From NCBI GenBank assembly GCA_965644315.1, contig CBFFRQ010000067.1, forward strand, positions 682,001-746,000: a DNA stretch of 64,000 nucleotides, written 5' to 3'. The translations under genes and the position numbers were made by a program. The stretch comes from Caecitellus pseudoparvulus (lineage: Eukaryota; Bigyra: Bicosoecida). The notes under the pieces were generated by a model. It worked only from the letters and a program-made list of their open reading frames with translations. It made no database searches and was not told where the DNA came from. Below are positions 30,004 to 40,216 of this stretch, piece after piece (position 1 is the first letter of the stretch; the number at the start of each line of letters is the position of its first letter).

Positions 30004-31092
30004 ATGGCAGCAAGGACCAGCCAGGCTGTGCGTAGGATGCATAGCTCGGCATCCACAGCTCTGCGTCGACACCGAATCATGAGTATTGCGTGCACCGAGG
30101 AGGACATTGGCGTCTATGAGAGCTGCAGCTGGGAAGAAGGTTCGGAAGATCAGGAGGGTACAGGGATTCGTGCCCGTTTCCGCCGCCCACAGCCTTCTGC
30201 TTCGGCAGGCGTGGCTGCGGAAATTGCGAGCCAAATCGTAGGCGTGGTGCAGCAAGCGGCAGACACTGACGACAGTGTCGCAACACTGCCCATTATGTAC
30301 GACTACTCTTCTAGAGGGGGGCACATGGAGGCTCGATGTGGGCAGCAGGCCCCTTCTGCGTTGCAGGAGCTGCAAGCTGCCGTGTGGGACGCGCTCGCGG
30401 CTGCTGGCTTCCCCGCGCACTTTCACAGCAGCCGCCGGGCCTTCAGCGACAGCCTCGGCCTGCCCCTGCGTCTGGAGATGGACACACTGCAGGAGAGGGA
30501 GTCTGTCGTGCGGAAGTGGCTGTCCTGGGCACAACCTTCCTGGGCGGCAGGCGCGAACTTTGCAGTCGCAGACGCTGCTTGGGCTTGCAGAGATCTGCAC
30601 ACCGACCTGCTGTACTGGGCGGGTGTCATGGCCAGCCCAGGGACGCGAAGCTACTACCCTGGCGTACTGGTGGACAACTACGGGTACATGGGCGTGGATT
30701 TCTCCGTTGACCTGGCCTGGGCCGCGCACCTCACCAGTGACGCTGAGTGGCGCAGCGCAGTGCTGGCGGCTGTACGAGGTGCCGCCGCCTCTGCGCCTGC
30801 TCCCCCCATGGCGACAGTGGAGGCCCGCACTCCACCATTCACTAAGCAAGCACTCGACCAAGACGCCGACGGCGCCTCCCTGGCGGCAGCCGTGGCTGGC
30901 GTGGTGCACGACGCACCAGCCCCATTCACAGCTGACGCGGACAGCAACTGTGACGCGGCAGCCTGTCTCAGCTTGGCCCTGCGCATGGAGCAGCACCTGA
31001 CGCCTCACTTTGTGGCCACATTTGCCGAGTCAGACCAAGTCGCGGCCGACATCCGCAGTCGATGCACTGACCCGGCGTTCGCTGAGACCTGA
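30004..31092 (+). CDS. Orphan protein of 362 residues
   Basis: Single frame from ATG 30004; ATG 30079 (MSIACTEEDIGVYESC) is an equally good start. Choosing the first adds a basic, Arg/Ser-rich 25 residues that could be a mitochondrial targeting peptide. No domain is recognised. The middle has a well-ordered, Trp-rich helical segment (VVRKWLSWAQPSW, ADAAWACRDLHTDLLYWAG) and a short conserved-looking motif (YYPGVLVDNYGYMGVDFSVDLAWA). These are characteristic of a folded soluble domain rather than of chance sequence. It converges with the giant WD40/SH3 gene with only 54 bases between stops. Confident as a gene, unknown as to function. Confidence 0.65.
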   Translation: MAARTSQAVRRMHSSASTALRRHRIMSIACTEEDIGVYESCSWEEGSEDQEGTGIRARFRRPQPSASAGVAAEIASQIVGVVQQAADTDDSVATLPIMYDYSSRGGHMEARCGQQAPSALQELQAAVWDALAAAGFPAHFHSSRRAFSDSLGLPLRLEMDTLQERESVVRKWLSWAQPSWAAGANFAVADAAWACRDLHTDLLYWAGVMASPGTRSYYPGVLVDNYGYMGVDFSVDLAWAAHLTSDAEWRSAVLAAVRGAAASAPAPPMATVEARTPPFTKQALDQDADGASLAAAVAGVVHDAPAPFTADADSNCDAAACLSLALRMEQHLTPHFVATFAESDQVAADIRSRCTDPAFAET

Positions 31093-31146
31093 GCGGCGCC
31101 TCAGCCCAACTCACACACTGCATTGTTCCTCACCGCGGCGGGCGGC

Positions 31147-34100
31147 TCACGTGGCGTCTGACACAGCCTGCACAATGCGCTGCAGCTCTGCACACGTGTT
31201 GTCCAACTCAGGGTCAGCCGGCACACTCACCATCCCCCCAGCGATGACCTTGGCCATGCGGCGCAAGGAAGCATGCGTGCTGCCGTCGCCCAGCTCGGGC
31301 AGCCATAGCCCCAGCGTAGGCCAGCCCACAGAAACGGCCGCCCGCACCAATGCACCCGCCTTCTGTGCCTCTTGGCTCAGGCCCACCTCGCCTTCGCCTT
31401 GCGCCTCCACCTCGACAGCTGACCCGTCGCCGCGACCAGCGCCGCCGACGAACGACGACGCGCCAACCGCAGGCAGCTTGGGCAGGCTGTCGTCGGACGA
31501 GCCAGCAGCTGCGACGCCGGTGGGGGGCAGCGGGCCTGTGCGCGCGACGTCAGCAGCTGTCCACCAGAGCAGGCTGCCATCGCCCGTGCCGGCGACGACG
31601 CCACCGGACACTGTCGTGCCAAGTGAAACCAAGTCACAGCCGCCTGCAGCCAGGAGGGAGGTGTGCCCCAGAGTGTCCCAGGCACATACCGTGCCAGAAG
31701 CGCCCGCCCCGATGACCGTGCCGTCTCGCAGCGCGACCAGGCAGGTGGCAAAGCCCCAGGAGCCCGGTGCTCGCCGCAGCGGCACAGCCGCGTCCAAATC
31801 CCACACGGCAAGCCGTCCGTCAGCTGTGGCGACAGCCACGTCGCTGATGCTGCCCACTGCCGCCATGGCAGTGATAGGGCTCGTGAACAGTGGGCGACCG
31901 CCTCCTGCGTCGGTGGCATTGCCTTGCGATGTCCCCGCAGCGGCCAGCACTTTCAGGAAACCCTTGCCGTCCACTGTGCCTGCAATGGCCACCGCCAGCC
32001 CCCCTCGAATGGGAGCCAGGGCTGCCACACGCCCCGGGCACGTGGTGGTGCACAGTTCCTGCCCTGTTCCCCGCTGGATGTCCCACACCGTCACTGTGCA
32101 GTTATGGGCAGTGGCGATGAGGTGCCCGTTCAGCACCGCCAGCGTGGACGGTGCAGCCGGCATGGCGATTTGCAAGTCCAGACTCAAGTCAGCCGTCAAC
32201 AGCGACAACCCATTGGGCGTGCCCAGAACACAACGCCCGTCAGGAAGACGACCCATGGGGCAGCCCTTGCTCGAGGTCAGCCCTGGCACGCGCAGTGCGC
32301 ACTGGCCCCGCACTGGGTCCACCCCGACGCCGTCGCCGCTGGCGCTTGCAGTGACAGCCAGGAGGCAGGAATCGTCGCCGGCGCCACACACCGCCACGAA
32401 GTCGGCAGGCAGGCCGCCCGACCATTTCGGCGGCGGGGCTCGGGTCAGCGCCGTGCTCAGCACTGCGACGCTGCCGTCACCCAGCCCCGCGCAAAGCGTG
32501 CCTGTCGCCAGCTCCAGCACAGCAACGCACTGCGCACTGGGACAAGGCAACACTGCCGTCAGGTCCAGCTTCTGCCTGCCCACTCTCCACACCCGCATGT
32601 CTCCCGCAGCGGGGTGCAGGGTGCAGAGTGAGTCACCTCCCAGCCACACTGTGGCGGCGCACTGCTGCTCTGTCTCCACACTCTCCAGGCAGCAGGGCGT
32701 GCTGCCGCCCAGCAGGGACAGCGTGCCGTCTCGCTGGGCCACCACCACCCCATGCTGTGTCGGCACAGCCCCCGCAACAGACCCGCTGCCGCGCAGCAGA
32801 GAAGCAGGCCACGCGCACCCTCCGCTGCCTGCGCCGTCGACCCACTGAGCCACGGAGCCATCAGCGTGGACCAGGATGCAGCCACCCTGCCCAGACGTGA
32901 TGGCAGACACTGCACTGGTAGTGGTGGCTGGGTGGCTCTGCAGGACTGACCCGGGACTCTGTCCGCCTCCCTCCACCAACATGGCACGGCCGTCATCAAG
33001 CCCAAGAATGAGGGATCCAGGGCGCCACCCAGCAGCCAGGCAGGATATGCTGCTGTCCCCCGTGCTAACAGGCGTGCCTCCTCGGCCCGGCAGGCTGTCT
33101 TCCTCGAGCGGATTGAGGAAGTGCAGGGCTGAGGTGGTGGCCACGGCCAGCACGGGGCCAGGCAGCATGGCCACGCCACGAATGGCCCCCAAGCCAGTGA
33201 CGGTCGCGATGACCGCGCCCAGCTCCACACTCCACACGTGCACGCGGTCCACACCAAGCAGGGCAGCACACAGTCCCTCCCCTGCAGCGACGGCGGTGGG
33301 GGGACTGGAGGCCGCACTCTCCGCTGCCAGGTGGCGGCAGTGCACGTCCACCAGCTCAGGCACAATGTGCAGGCCCTGTGTCGTGACCAGAAGTGTCTGT
33401 TCTTGCTGCAGGGCCAGCAGCGCCACAGGCGAGCCCGGCAGGGTGCACACCCCCACCAGTTGTCCGCTGCTGCCGCTCCACATGCTCAGGCGACCGTCAG
33501 ACGACACGCCTGCCAAGTCACCCCACGGCAGCTGCAGGAAGGCCACCAGGGGCGAGGTGTTGCCTGCCCTGTGCAGACTGTGCACAGTGTCCCCACTCTG
33601 CACGTCCAGCATGCGGGCACTGCCGTCGGCGAACCCTGCAATGACGTGCCCAGTGTCCAAGCCCAGCAGGCAACTGACACCCTCGCCGACGGCCTGTCCC
33701 ACGAGCTTCTCACGCTTGCCAGTCATGGTGTCCCAAATGCCCAGGCTCCCACGCCCAGCATGGCCCAGGACCAGCTGCCCCGTCTGTGTCACAGTCGCCT
33801 GCACAGGCCCCGGCGCTCGGGTTGGGTACGACAACTTCAACGCAGACACTGGCAGCCCGACGATGCCAAGCACGGTCTCTGCCGTTCCTGCCGCGTCACC
33901 GGCTGCGACTGAAGCTGGCGCACTTGGCGTGGGAGCTGGGACCCTTGCCGGCTCAAGGTCGCTTGCACCAGCTTTCCAGCCCTTGTACCCAGACTCGGGC
34001 CAGTCCACTTCGATGCAGTCAGGGTGCTTTATGCCTTTGACCACGCCAAGCTCTCTCGTTCCAGATCTCAGACTGCCCCACCCGAATTTGGGGCTGGTCA

Positions 34101-37100
34101 CAGAGCTCTTGATGCGAACCTCATCACCGACTCGGAAACGGGGAAGATCAGTGGGACCCACAGCCGGTGCCAGCTGCAACTCACTCACTGCTGCAGTCCA
34201 GTTTTGCTGCACGACGAAGTGCACTTTCGCTTTCGTGCCGTCCATTGAGGCCAGGTAGCCGACATGCCCCGCCTCCACGCTGCCCCAGCCGTACTGGGGT
34301 GATGTCACGTCAGGCCTCACGATCACATAGTCACCCACTTTCAGGGAACCTGAGTCACCTCCGCCCCCCGACGCACGCATCATCTCAGGCGCATGCGCCG
34401 CCCAGTTCTTCTGCGACGGGAAGTCCACGCGGATCTTCTGGTCTGACTCCACCTTCACCACGGTGCCGACATGGCCGTGCTTGACGCTGCCCCACCCGAA
34501 CTTTGGAGTCGACACAGTGGGTCGCACTTGCACGAGGTCGCCGACTCTGAATGGGCCTGAGTCACCTCCGCCCCCCGACGCACGCATCATCTCAGGCGCG
34601 TGCGCCGCCCAGTTCTTCTGCGACGGGAAGTCCACGCGGATTTTCTGGTCTGACTCCACCTTCACCACGGTGCCAACATGTCCATGCTTGACACTGCCCC
34701 ACCCGAACTTGGGCGAAGTCACTGTCGGTCGCACTTGCACGAGGTCGCCGACTCTGAATGGGCCTGAGTCACCTCCGCCACCTGACGCACGCATCATCTC
34801 AGGTGCATGCGCCGCCCAGTTCTTCTGCGACGGGAAGTCCACGCGGATCTTCTGGTCTCCTGATTCGAGTTTCACTACGGTGCCGACATGGCCGTGCTTG
34901 ACACTGCCCCAGCCATACTTGGGTGCTGCCACGGTAGGTCGCACCTGCACCTGATCCCCGACTTTCAGACCACAGTACGGCTCAGAGCTGGTGGGCATGG
35001 CTGGTTGCAGGACAGCACCAGCAGCAGTGCAGCCCGGGTCAACAAGGCCCCTGCCACCTTCGATGCACGCCTCGGCATGCTGCAGCTCCACGTTCCACAC
35101 TTTGATCGAAGTGCCTGTCCAGTTCACCATCACAGAGCCGTCCGACACGTCCATGCTCTCGACAACGCCCACCTGCTCTGGGCTTGGCAGGGCCGAACCA
35201 AAGCGTGGGGAGTCCACGTCTGCCACGACACGGACACGGTCACCCTTTGCATAGACACCAGGGACCAGGCGCTCCAGCTCAGAGGCAAGCGCCTTCCACG
35301 AAGGGTTGCAGTGAAACGCAACTCGGTAGCTGTGGTCATCGGAATCCACTTTGCCCAGGTCTGCGACGACGCGGCCGACGGCAGTCTTGTCTCGGGACAG
35401 TGAGCCCCACTTGTACTTCGGCTCTTCAATGTGGGAGCACACCCTCACCAAGTCGCCCAGCGCGAAGGCGGCGCAGGCAGGCTCAAGCTCCGGCGCCAGT
35501 GCCACCCAGCCTGACTGCGCCGGGAAGTCGGCTTTCCACTTCAAGGCAGGGCCTGTGGGGCCGACGAGGGTGCCGACGTGCCCGTGCCGCACACTGCCCC
35601 AGCCGAACTGCACTGACGCCAGCCCAGACCGCACACGCACACGCAGGCCGGGGTGGGGGTCAGCCATGCCCACTCGCCTCATCTCAGGCGCATGGGCCGC
35701 CCAGCCACTCCGCTGCGGGAAGTCCACGTACAGCTTCTCTCGACTGCACAGCTTCACAACCACCCCCACGTCGCCCTTGCTCACGGACCCCCACTTGTAC
35801 TTGGGCTCCGCCACATCCTCTCGCACGGTGACGAGGTCGCCAACGCGGAAGCCGTGGCTGCCGACGAGCTCCAGCTCCAAGTTGGAGCAGCGCCAGGAGG
35901 ACTGGTGTGGGAAGTCCACCGTCACACTGCTGCCTGTGACTGCCTTCACCTTGCCTGCGTCGCGCCAGCGGTGGGAGCCCATGCCGAGCTTGGGCACGGC
36001 GACGCCTTCCTTCAGCCGCACGAGGTCGCCGACGAGGAACACGCCGGGACGCACCGCGACCAGCTGGTTCATGTCCGCCGACCAGCTGGACTGGATGTCA
36101 GAGAAGCACACTCTCCAGGCACCCGACGGCGGGGCCTCCACGACGATGCCCAGGTCGCCCGCTCGCACACTGCCCCAGCCGTGTGTCACCGACGTCAAGC
36201 TGGGGTCAACTCGCACCAGGCTGCCCTTGCCCAGAATGCCAGACTGCAAGCGCTCCTCTGCCATGGCGGCGACCTGTGCACTGATTTGTTCGGGCGTTTG
36301 GACGGCGCTCGCGGCGGCAACGTCGGCGGCGGCGACGGGTGGGGGTGGCATCGTCGGGGCGCCTGCCGAAGCAGGCTCATCGTCCACCTCCCTCAGCTTG
36401 CCCAGCTTGCCCAGCTTGCTCTTGGGGCGGGGGGAGGATGCCACACCCGGCGAGTCCAGAACAGGGGACACCAGCGTCGCCTCCCGCAGAACATCCTCCA
36501 CGTCCAGCACGGCAGCTGACAGTGTGCCTGCAACTGCGACCTTGGCGCCGCCTGCCAGCGACACGAGGCTGTGCACTGGCCCCAGGCCGTGGTTGAAGAT
36601 GGTGGCACAGGGCGTGGCAGAGCCGATGTGCCACAGGCACAAGGTGGACCCCGTCGCACTCATGGCACATGCTTCGCCAGCGGTGGGTGCCAGGGCAGTG
36701 ATGGGGCCTTGCTGCTTGGGCAGCTCCTGCACCACGCTGCCGCTGGTGACATCCCAGATGAACAGGGAGCCATCTGCGTGGCCTGTCATGACCTGCCCTG
36801 TAAACAGAACCACTGCAGCCGTCGGGGTGGGCATGCTGCTCAGGTGCTTGAGAGCGTCAGCCATGCCGCCGCTCTCAGCCCCCCCGTCAGTAGTGCTCCC
36901 CGTCTGGGACACGCCGGGGTACATGGGCATGTCACCGTAGGCGGACATTATTGGTGCTGCGCCTGCGCCGGCGTACGCAGGTGCAGGCGCCCCGACGGCA
37001 GGCGGTGCGGAGGGCAGCGGCATGCCGGGTGTGGGCGTGAAGCCGTGCGGCGAGGCTGTGCCTTGGCTGTCAGCAGGCAGGTGGGGCGCCAACAACGTGC

Positions 37101-38793
37101 GAGCCCAGGCAGTGTCACTGCGCAGGGCACGTGCAAATGCCTGCAAGGCCTGTCCTGCTGCCAGCAGTCGGCCGGCGCCTTCTCGTACAGCGGCAGCATT
37201 GGCGTCCCTACCTGCAGCTGCCAAGTGCGCCACAGCCGCAGCGAGGAAGGCCCCTGCACTCTGCAGGAAGGCCCCGCGTTCAGGCAGCGCCGTGGAGGTA
37301 TCCAGGTACGCCAGGTCAGGGCTCAGGAGGGCTCGGAGGGGCTCCACCAGGGCAGAGGGAGGCACTCCGGAGGCAAGGTCTTGCAAGATGCTGTGAGACT
37401 CGAAGCGGGAGGAATCCCCTGACAGCTGCAGCGCCAGCAGTGCGCCGCCATCTGCAAAGGTGTTCAGCAATGCCTCCACGTCCACAGCGCCCAGGGAGCC
37501 GGCCAGGGGCGCTGCCGCGAGGCGTGAACGAACGGGTGTCAGTACCGAGGCCCGGAAATCATCATCGGCACACAGCTGCCCGCTATCGGCGCTAAACTTG
37601 GAAGGCAGCTGCAACGCCACACGGGGGGCTACGTCAGATGCATCATGCACCTGCTGAAGCATGGGGAGCGCCGCTGCAGCAGCTTGCAGCGCCGGCCACG
37701 TGACAGGTGCGTGGGAGGCGGGAAGAGCGCCCACCAGGGCAGGGAGGGCCTGGGCGGCGGACTGCACCAGCGTGATGGCTGTGGTGATGACGTGCACCAA
37801 GCCTGACAGTGCTCGGCCGGTGATGTCGTCGACACCGCCACCCACTGCACTGTTGATGGCCTCGGCATGCGCAGTGCAAACCGAGTGCGCGACATTCAAC
37901 AGGCGCACCAGCGGCGCGGCACTGGCGGCCTGGAGGGCATCGCGGGCCGTGGAGGAGCAAGGCTTGCCCCCCTGAGACATGTGAGGCACGGCGAGAGCCG
38001 TGCGGAGGGCAGCGCCGACATCTGCGACGGCTTCTGCAACTTCCAGTGCGCCACGCCGAAGCGCGTCAGCTGCTGCTGGCCACGGCGCCTCGCAGGTCAT
38101 GGTAATGAGGGCCACCACGGCACCAGTGGCTGCACCCCAGTCCACCTCTGCATCAGCAGCCTTGCTTTCGTCCTGCTGAGTCGAGGCAAGCACTTGCGTC
38201 AGTGCGGGCAGGCTGAGCGAGTGCGGAACTTGATCCACCACGCCAGCTGGCGCAGCCCACGTCTGTTCAGCCTGCACAGCAGGCAGGTCGCCCTGGGCGG
38301 CATGGTGGATGCACACCGCTAGAAGGGGCGCCAGACGGGAAGCTCGTAAGGGTCCAGTGGTTGGGCGGCATGCCTCACCAGCTTGCTCTGCGGCCTCCTG
38401 CAGTGCAGCAAGGCTTTCTGCAGGCGCGCTGCCCTCAACGCGCAGCTGCCGCCTCACGCGGGCGAGGCAGGACTGCAGGTGCACAAATGCATCACCTATG
38501 TCCTGCGCGGCATCCGTCGCGTCTTGCCGTTCAGCGGCAGAGGAGGCTGCCAAGTTGGCAAATGCCGACGCTGCAGCCCCAGCCACCTGCTGCGCCTCTT
38601 GCAGCAGCTCAGGGAGTCTCTGGGCACCCCCTGAGGCTGCTGCAGGAATGACACTTGTACAGACATGCAGGAGGTAGGCGATGCTGTCTCCAGGGCCAGG
38701 GGCAGCGCCCCTGCACGTGAGTGCCTTCCACGGCGCCGCTGCTTCCCAGCCAACACATTGGCTCGCGATACGCTGCAAGTCAGAGCCTGACAT
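31147..38793 (-). CDS. Giant WD40 / Mind-bomb-type SH3 repeat / WD40 protein
   Basis: Single exon of 2548 residues. Residues 1-600 are helical and alanine-rich with no recognised domain. Residues about 655-800 hold WD40-like blades (VMTGHADGSLFIWDVTSGSV). Residues about 850-1615 hold eleven tandem repeats of about 68 residues, each of the form 'GD-V-V+--V--PK-GWGSV-+G-VG-VV----+--VDFP-Q--W-A---E'. This is the pattern of the MIB/HERC2 SH3-like repeat (SH3_15) found in Mind bomb and in the plant E3 ligase KEEP ON GOING. Residues about 1650-2410 form a second run of WD40-like blades (GSLGIWDTMTGKREKLVG, GFADGSARMLDVQSGDTV). There is no RING, kinase or ankyrin domain, unlike the known proteins with these repeats. 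No signal peptide or membrane segment. Probably a cytosolic scaffold or a substrate-recognition protein; that is inference. Confidence 0.88.
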   Translation of the reverse strand: MSGSDLQRIASQCVGWEAAAPWKALTCRGAAPGPGDSIAYLLHVCTSVIPAAASGGAQRLPELLQEAQQVAGAAASAFANLAASSAAERQDATDAAQDIGDAFVHLQSCLARVRRQLRVEGSAPAESLAALQEAAEQAGEACRPTTGPLRASRLAPLLAVCIHHAAQGDLPAVQAEQTWAAPAGVVDQVPHSLSLPALTQVLASTQQDESKAADAEVDWGAATGAVVALITMTCEAPWPAAADALRRGALEVAEAVADVGAALRTALAVPHMSQGGKPCSSTARDALQAASAAPLVRLLNVAHSVCTAHAEAINSAVGGGVDDITGRALSGLVHVITTAITLVQSAAQALPALVGALPASHAPVTWPALQAAAAALPMLQQVHDASDVAPRVALQLPSKFSADSGQLCADDDFRASVLTPVRSRLAAAPLAGSLGAVDVEALLNTFADGGALLALQLSGDSSRFESHSILQDLASGVPPSALVEPLRALLSPDLAYLDTSTALPERGAFLQSAGAFLAAAVAHLAAAGRDANAAAVREGAGRLLAAGQALQAFARALRSDTAWARTLLAPHLPADSQGTASPHGFTPTPGMPLPSAPPAVGAPAPAYAGAGAAPIMSAYGDMPMYPGVSQTGSTTDGGAESGGMADALKHLSSMPTPTAAVVLFTGQVMTGHADGSLFIWDVTSGSVVQELPKQQGPITALAPTAGEACAMSATGSTLCLWHIGSATPCATIFNHGLGPVHSLVSLAGGAKVAVAGTLSAAVLDVEDVLREATLVSPVLDSPGVASSPRPKSKLGKLGKLREVDDEPASAGAPTMPPPPVAAADVAAASAVQTPEQISAQVAAMAEERLQSGILGKGSLVRVDPSLTSVTHGWGSVRAGDLGIVVEAPPSGAWRVCFSDIQSSWSADMNQLVAVRPGVFLVGDLVRLKEGVAVPKLGMGSHRWRDAGKVKAVTGSSVTVDFPHQSSWRCSNLELELVGSHGFRVGDLVTVREDVAEPKYKWGSVSKGDVGVVVKLCSREKLYVDFPQRSGWAAHAPEMRRVGMADPHPGLRVRVRSGLASVQFGWGSVRHGHVGTLVGPTGPALKWKADFPAQSGWVALAPELEPACAAFALGDLVRVCSHIEEPKYKWGSLSRDKTAVGRVVADLGKVDSDDHSYRVAFHCNPSWKALASELERLVPGVYAKGDRVRVVADVDSPRFGSALPSPEQVGVVESMDVSDGSVMVNWTGTSIKVWNVELQHAEACIEGGRGLVDPGCTAAGAVLQPAMPTSSEPYCGLKVGDQVQVRPTVAAPKYGWGSVKHGHVGTVVKLESGDQKIRVDFPSQKNWAAHAPEMMRASGGGGDSGPFRVGDLVQVRPTVTSPKFGWGSVKHGHVGTVVKVESDQKIRVDFPSQKNWAAHAPEMMRASGGGGDSGPFRVGDLVQVRPTVSTPKFGWGSVKHGHVGTVVKVESDQKIRVDFPSQKNWAAHAPEMMRASGGGGDSGSLKVGDYVIVRPDVTSPQYGWGSVEAGHVGYLASMDGTKAKVHFVVQQNWTAAVSELQLAPAVGPTDLPRFRVGDEVRIKSSVTSPKFGWGSLRSGTRELGVVKGIKHPDCIEVDWPESGYKGWKAGASDLEPARVPAPTPSAPASVAAGDAAGTAETVLGIVGLPVSALKLSYPTRAPGPVQATVTQTGQLVLGHAGRGSLGIWDTMTGKREKLVGQAVGEGVSCLLGLDTGHVIAGFADGSARMLDVQSGDTVHSLHRAGNTSPLVAFLQLPWGDLAGVSSDGRLSMWSGSSGQLVGVCTLPGSPVALLALQQEQTLLVTTQGLHIVPELVDVHCRHLAAESAASSPPTAVAAGEGLCAALLGVDRVHVWSVELGAVIATVTGLGAIRGVAMLPGPVLAVATTSALHFLNPLEEDSLPGRGGTPVSTGDSSISCLAAGWRPGSLILGLDDGRAMLVEGGGQSPGSVLQSHPATTTSAVSAITSGQGGCILVHADGSVAQWVDGAGSGGCAWPASLLRGSGSVAGAVPTQHGVVVAQRDGTLSLLGGSTPCCLESVETEQQCAATVWLGGDSLCTLHPAAGDMRVWRVGRQKLDLTAVLPCPSAQCVAVLELATGTLCAGLGDGSVAVLSTALTRAPPPKWSGGLPADFVAVCGAGDDSCLLAVTASASGDGVGVDPVRGQCALRVPGLTSSKGCPMGRLPDGRCVLGTPNGLSLLTADLSLDLQIAMPAAPSTLAVLNGHLIATAHNCTVTVWDIQRGTGQELCTTTCPGRVAALAPIRGGLAVAIAGTVDGKGFLKVLAAAGTSQGNATDAGGGRPLFTSPITAMAAVGSISDVAVATADGRLAVWDLDAAVPLRRAPGSWGFATCLVALRDGTVIGAGASGTVCAWDTLGHTSLLAAGGCDLVSLGTTVSGGVVAGTGDGSLLWWTAADVARTGPLPPTGVAAAGSSDDSLPKLPAVGASSFVGGAGRGDGSAVEVEAQGEGEVGLSQEAQKAGALVRAAVSVGWPTLGLWLPELGDGSTHASLRRMAKVIAGGMVSVPADPELDNTCAELQRIVQAVSDAT
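34352..34972 (-). repeat. Three near-identical 207-base tandem copies (SH3 repeats 7-9)
   Basis: The phrase gagtcacctccgcc begins at 34352, 34559 and 34766, an exact 207-base period. The copies differ at only a few scattered bases; the third has one extra codon. Each copy codes one SH3_15 repeat plus an Ala-Ser-Gly4-Asp-Ser linker. The other eight repeats of the gene are far more diverged, so these three arose by recent tandem duplication. Confidence 0.95.
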
Positions 38794-39003
38794 GCTGCAG
38801 GGAGAGGATCCAAGAAGTTAACGACAACGGTTGCACCCTGCGTACAGCTCGTCACGTGTAATTTTGCGTGCCTGTGCGACTGTTGCTTCGGCGTGTTGGG
38901 TTGGCGTGGTGGCTCGCGTGTTTCGCAGTAAACCCCGCGGCAGGCAGGGGCGGTGCCCGGGAGGAAAGGGCGCAGGCCGGGACTGTCCATGTACATTTCA
39001 AAG

Positions 39004-40216
39004 TCACGCCAGCTTGGCGCCGACGGGGTAGGCAGTGTCTGACAGCACACCGCACTGGCCGCACACCTTCACTGGCGCAGTGTCACCCTTGCAGGCCGAG
39101 CCGTCCTGAGGCGTGGAGTCAATGCCGCACTTGTTGGCGTCACCGCCATAGCGGGCCAGGCGGATGTAGCCGTGCTCGCCCCACGTGGGGGACCAGGAGT
39201 TGCGGATGAGCCAGTAGTCCTGCCCAGTGGCCTCGTCTGTGCCATACCCCATCAGCACCACGGCGTGGTCAATGTCAATGTTCTTCGCGAAGTCGCAGCC
39301 AGTGTACACGCCGCCGCCGTAGGTGGACCAGGCGCTGGCGTCCACAGACACGGCCACGGGGCCGATCAGGGCGACGGCCTGGGCCAGGGCGGTGTAGTTG
39401 TTGGCAGGCAGGTTCACGTGGCCGTCAATGGCCACCACGGACTTGGTCTTGGAAGTCATGTTGCAGGCGGGCGTGTGGCCGTAGAAGCTGTTGTACGGCA
39501 TCTGCCACTCGGAGGTCATGCCGCCAAAGGCCTTCACGTAGTCCCACGCGATCTGGGCAGTGGCGCCGGAGCACCCGCCCGTGCCACCGCACTGCTGGGG
39601 GTTGGGCGCGCACTGCACCAGCTGCTCCACGCCCAGGTCGTGCAAGTAGCCCGTGTTGATGGCGACATGGGACTCCAGCACCTCAGTGGCGGCAAATGCC
39701 CAGCAAGAGCCGCAGTGGCCCTGGTTCTTCACAGCCGTCGCCACACCCTCCTTGCGCCAGTCCACGCTCTTGGGCAGTGCGGAGAGGGGCGTGGAGGCCA
39801 CATCAGGGGGCAGCGTGAACTGCGAGCCGGCCTTCAAGTTGTGGCTGGCGGCGCCCTTGGAGCGGCCGAAGAACGTCTTCATGTCGGCGGCGGTGTGGTC
39901 TGTGAAGCGGTTCACAGCCTTGCGCCACGTCTGCCCTGGCGCGGCGTTGTGCGTCAGGATGTCCGCGACGTTGGCGTGGAAGGCAGCCTCTGCATGCTTC
40001 CACTGAGGAGAGCCAGGGGTGTAGTCCTTGCCGAACTCCTGTGCGGGGGTGGAGGGTGCGGGGCGTGAGCAATGTTGCTGGCGCGCTGGCGCGTCAGTTT
40101 CCGCAGCTCCTCACCATCACGTAGTCGGCGAAGGAATACTTGGTCAGGTCAGCAGGCACAGCTGCCACAAAGGAGGCAGCAGCTGCCACGAGCAGGATGC
40201 TGGCAATGGTCTTCAT
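39004..40216 (-). CDS. Papain-family (cathepsin L-like) cysteine protease precursor, two exons
   Basis: Exons 40115-40216 and 39004-40038; donor GTGAGG, acceptor CACAG, intron 76 bases. Spliced length is 378 residues. It has a signal peptide (MKTIASILLVAAAASFVAA), then an I29-type propeptide (FADYVMEFGKDYTPGSPQWK, AFHANVADILTHNA, VNRFTDHTAADMKTF). The mature domain begins near PKSVDWRKEGVATAVKNQG. The catalytic residues are all present: Cys in GHCGSCWAFA, His in IDHAVVLMGYG and Asn in RNSWSPTWGEHGYIRL, with the oxyanion Gln in KNQGHCG. The intron separates the secretion signal and first prohelix from the rest. The protein ends with a short Cys-containing extension (KVCGQCGVLSDTAYPVGAKLA). Lysosomal/vacuolar or secreted proteolysis is the family role. 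Confidence 0.95.

Noticed and set aside
31010-32848. A 612-codon plus-strand frame opposite the WD40 region
   Set aside because: Ser/Thr/Pro/Ala-rich shadow of WD40 coding sequence; the minus strand shows real blades.
34352-34972. Direct repeats that could suggest a CRISPR array
   Set aside because: They are contiguous 207-base coding duplications in frame with a protein repeat, with no spacers, in a eukaryotic genome.
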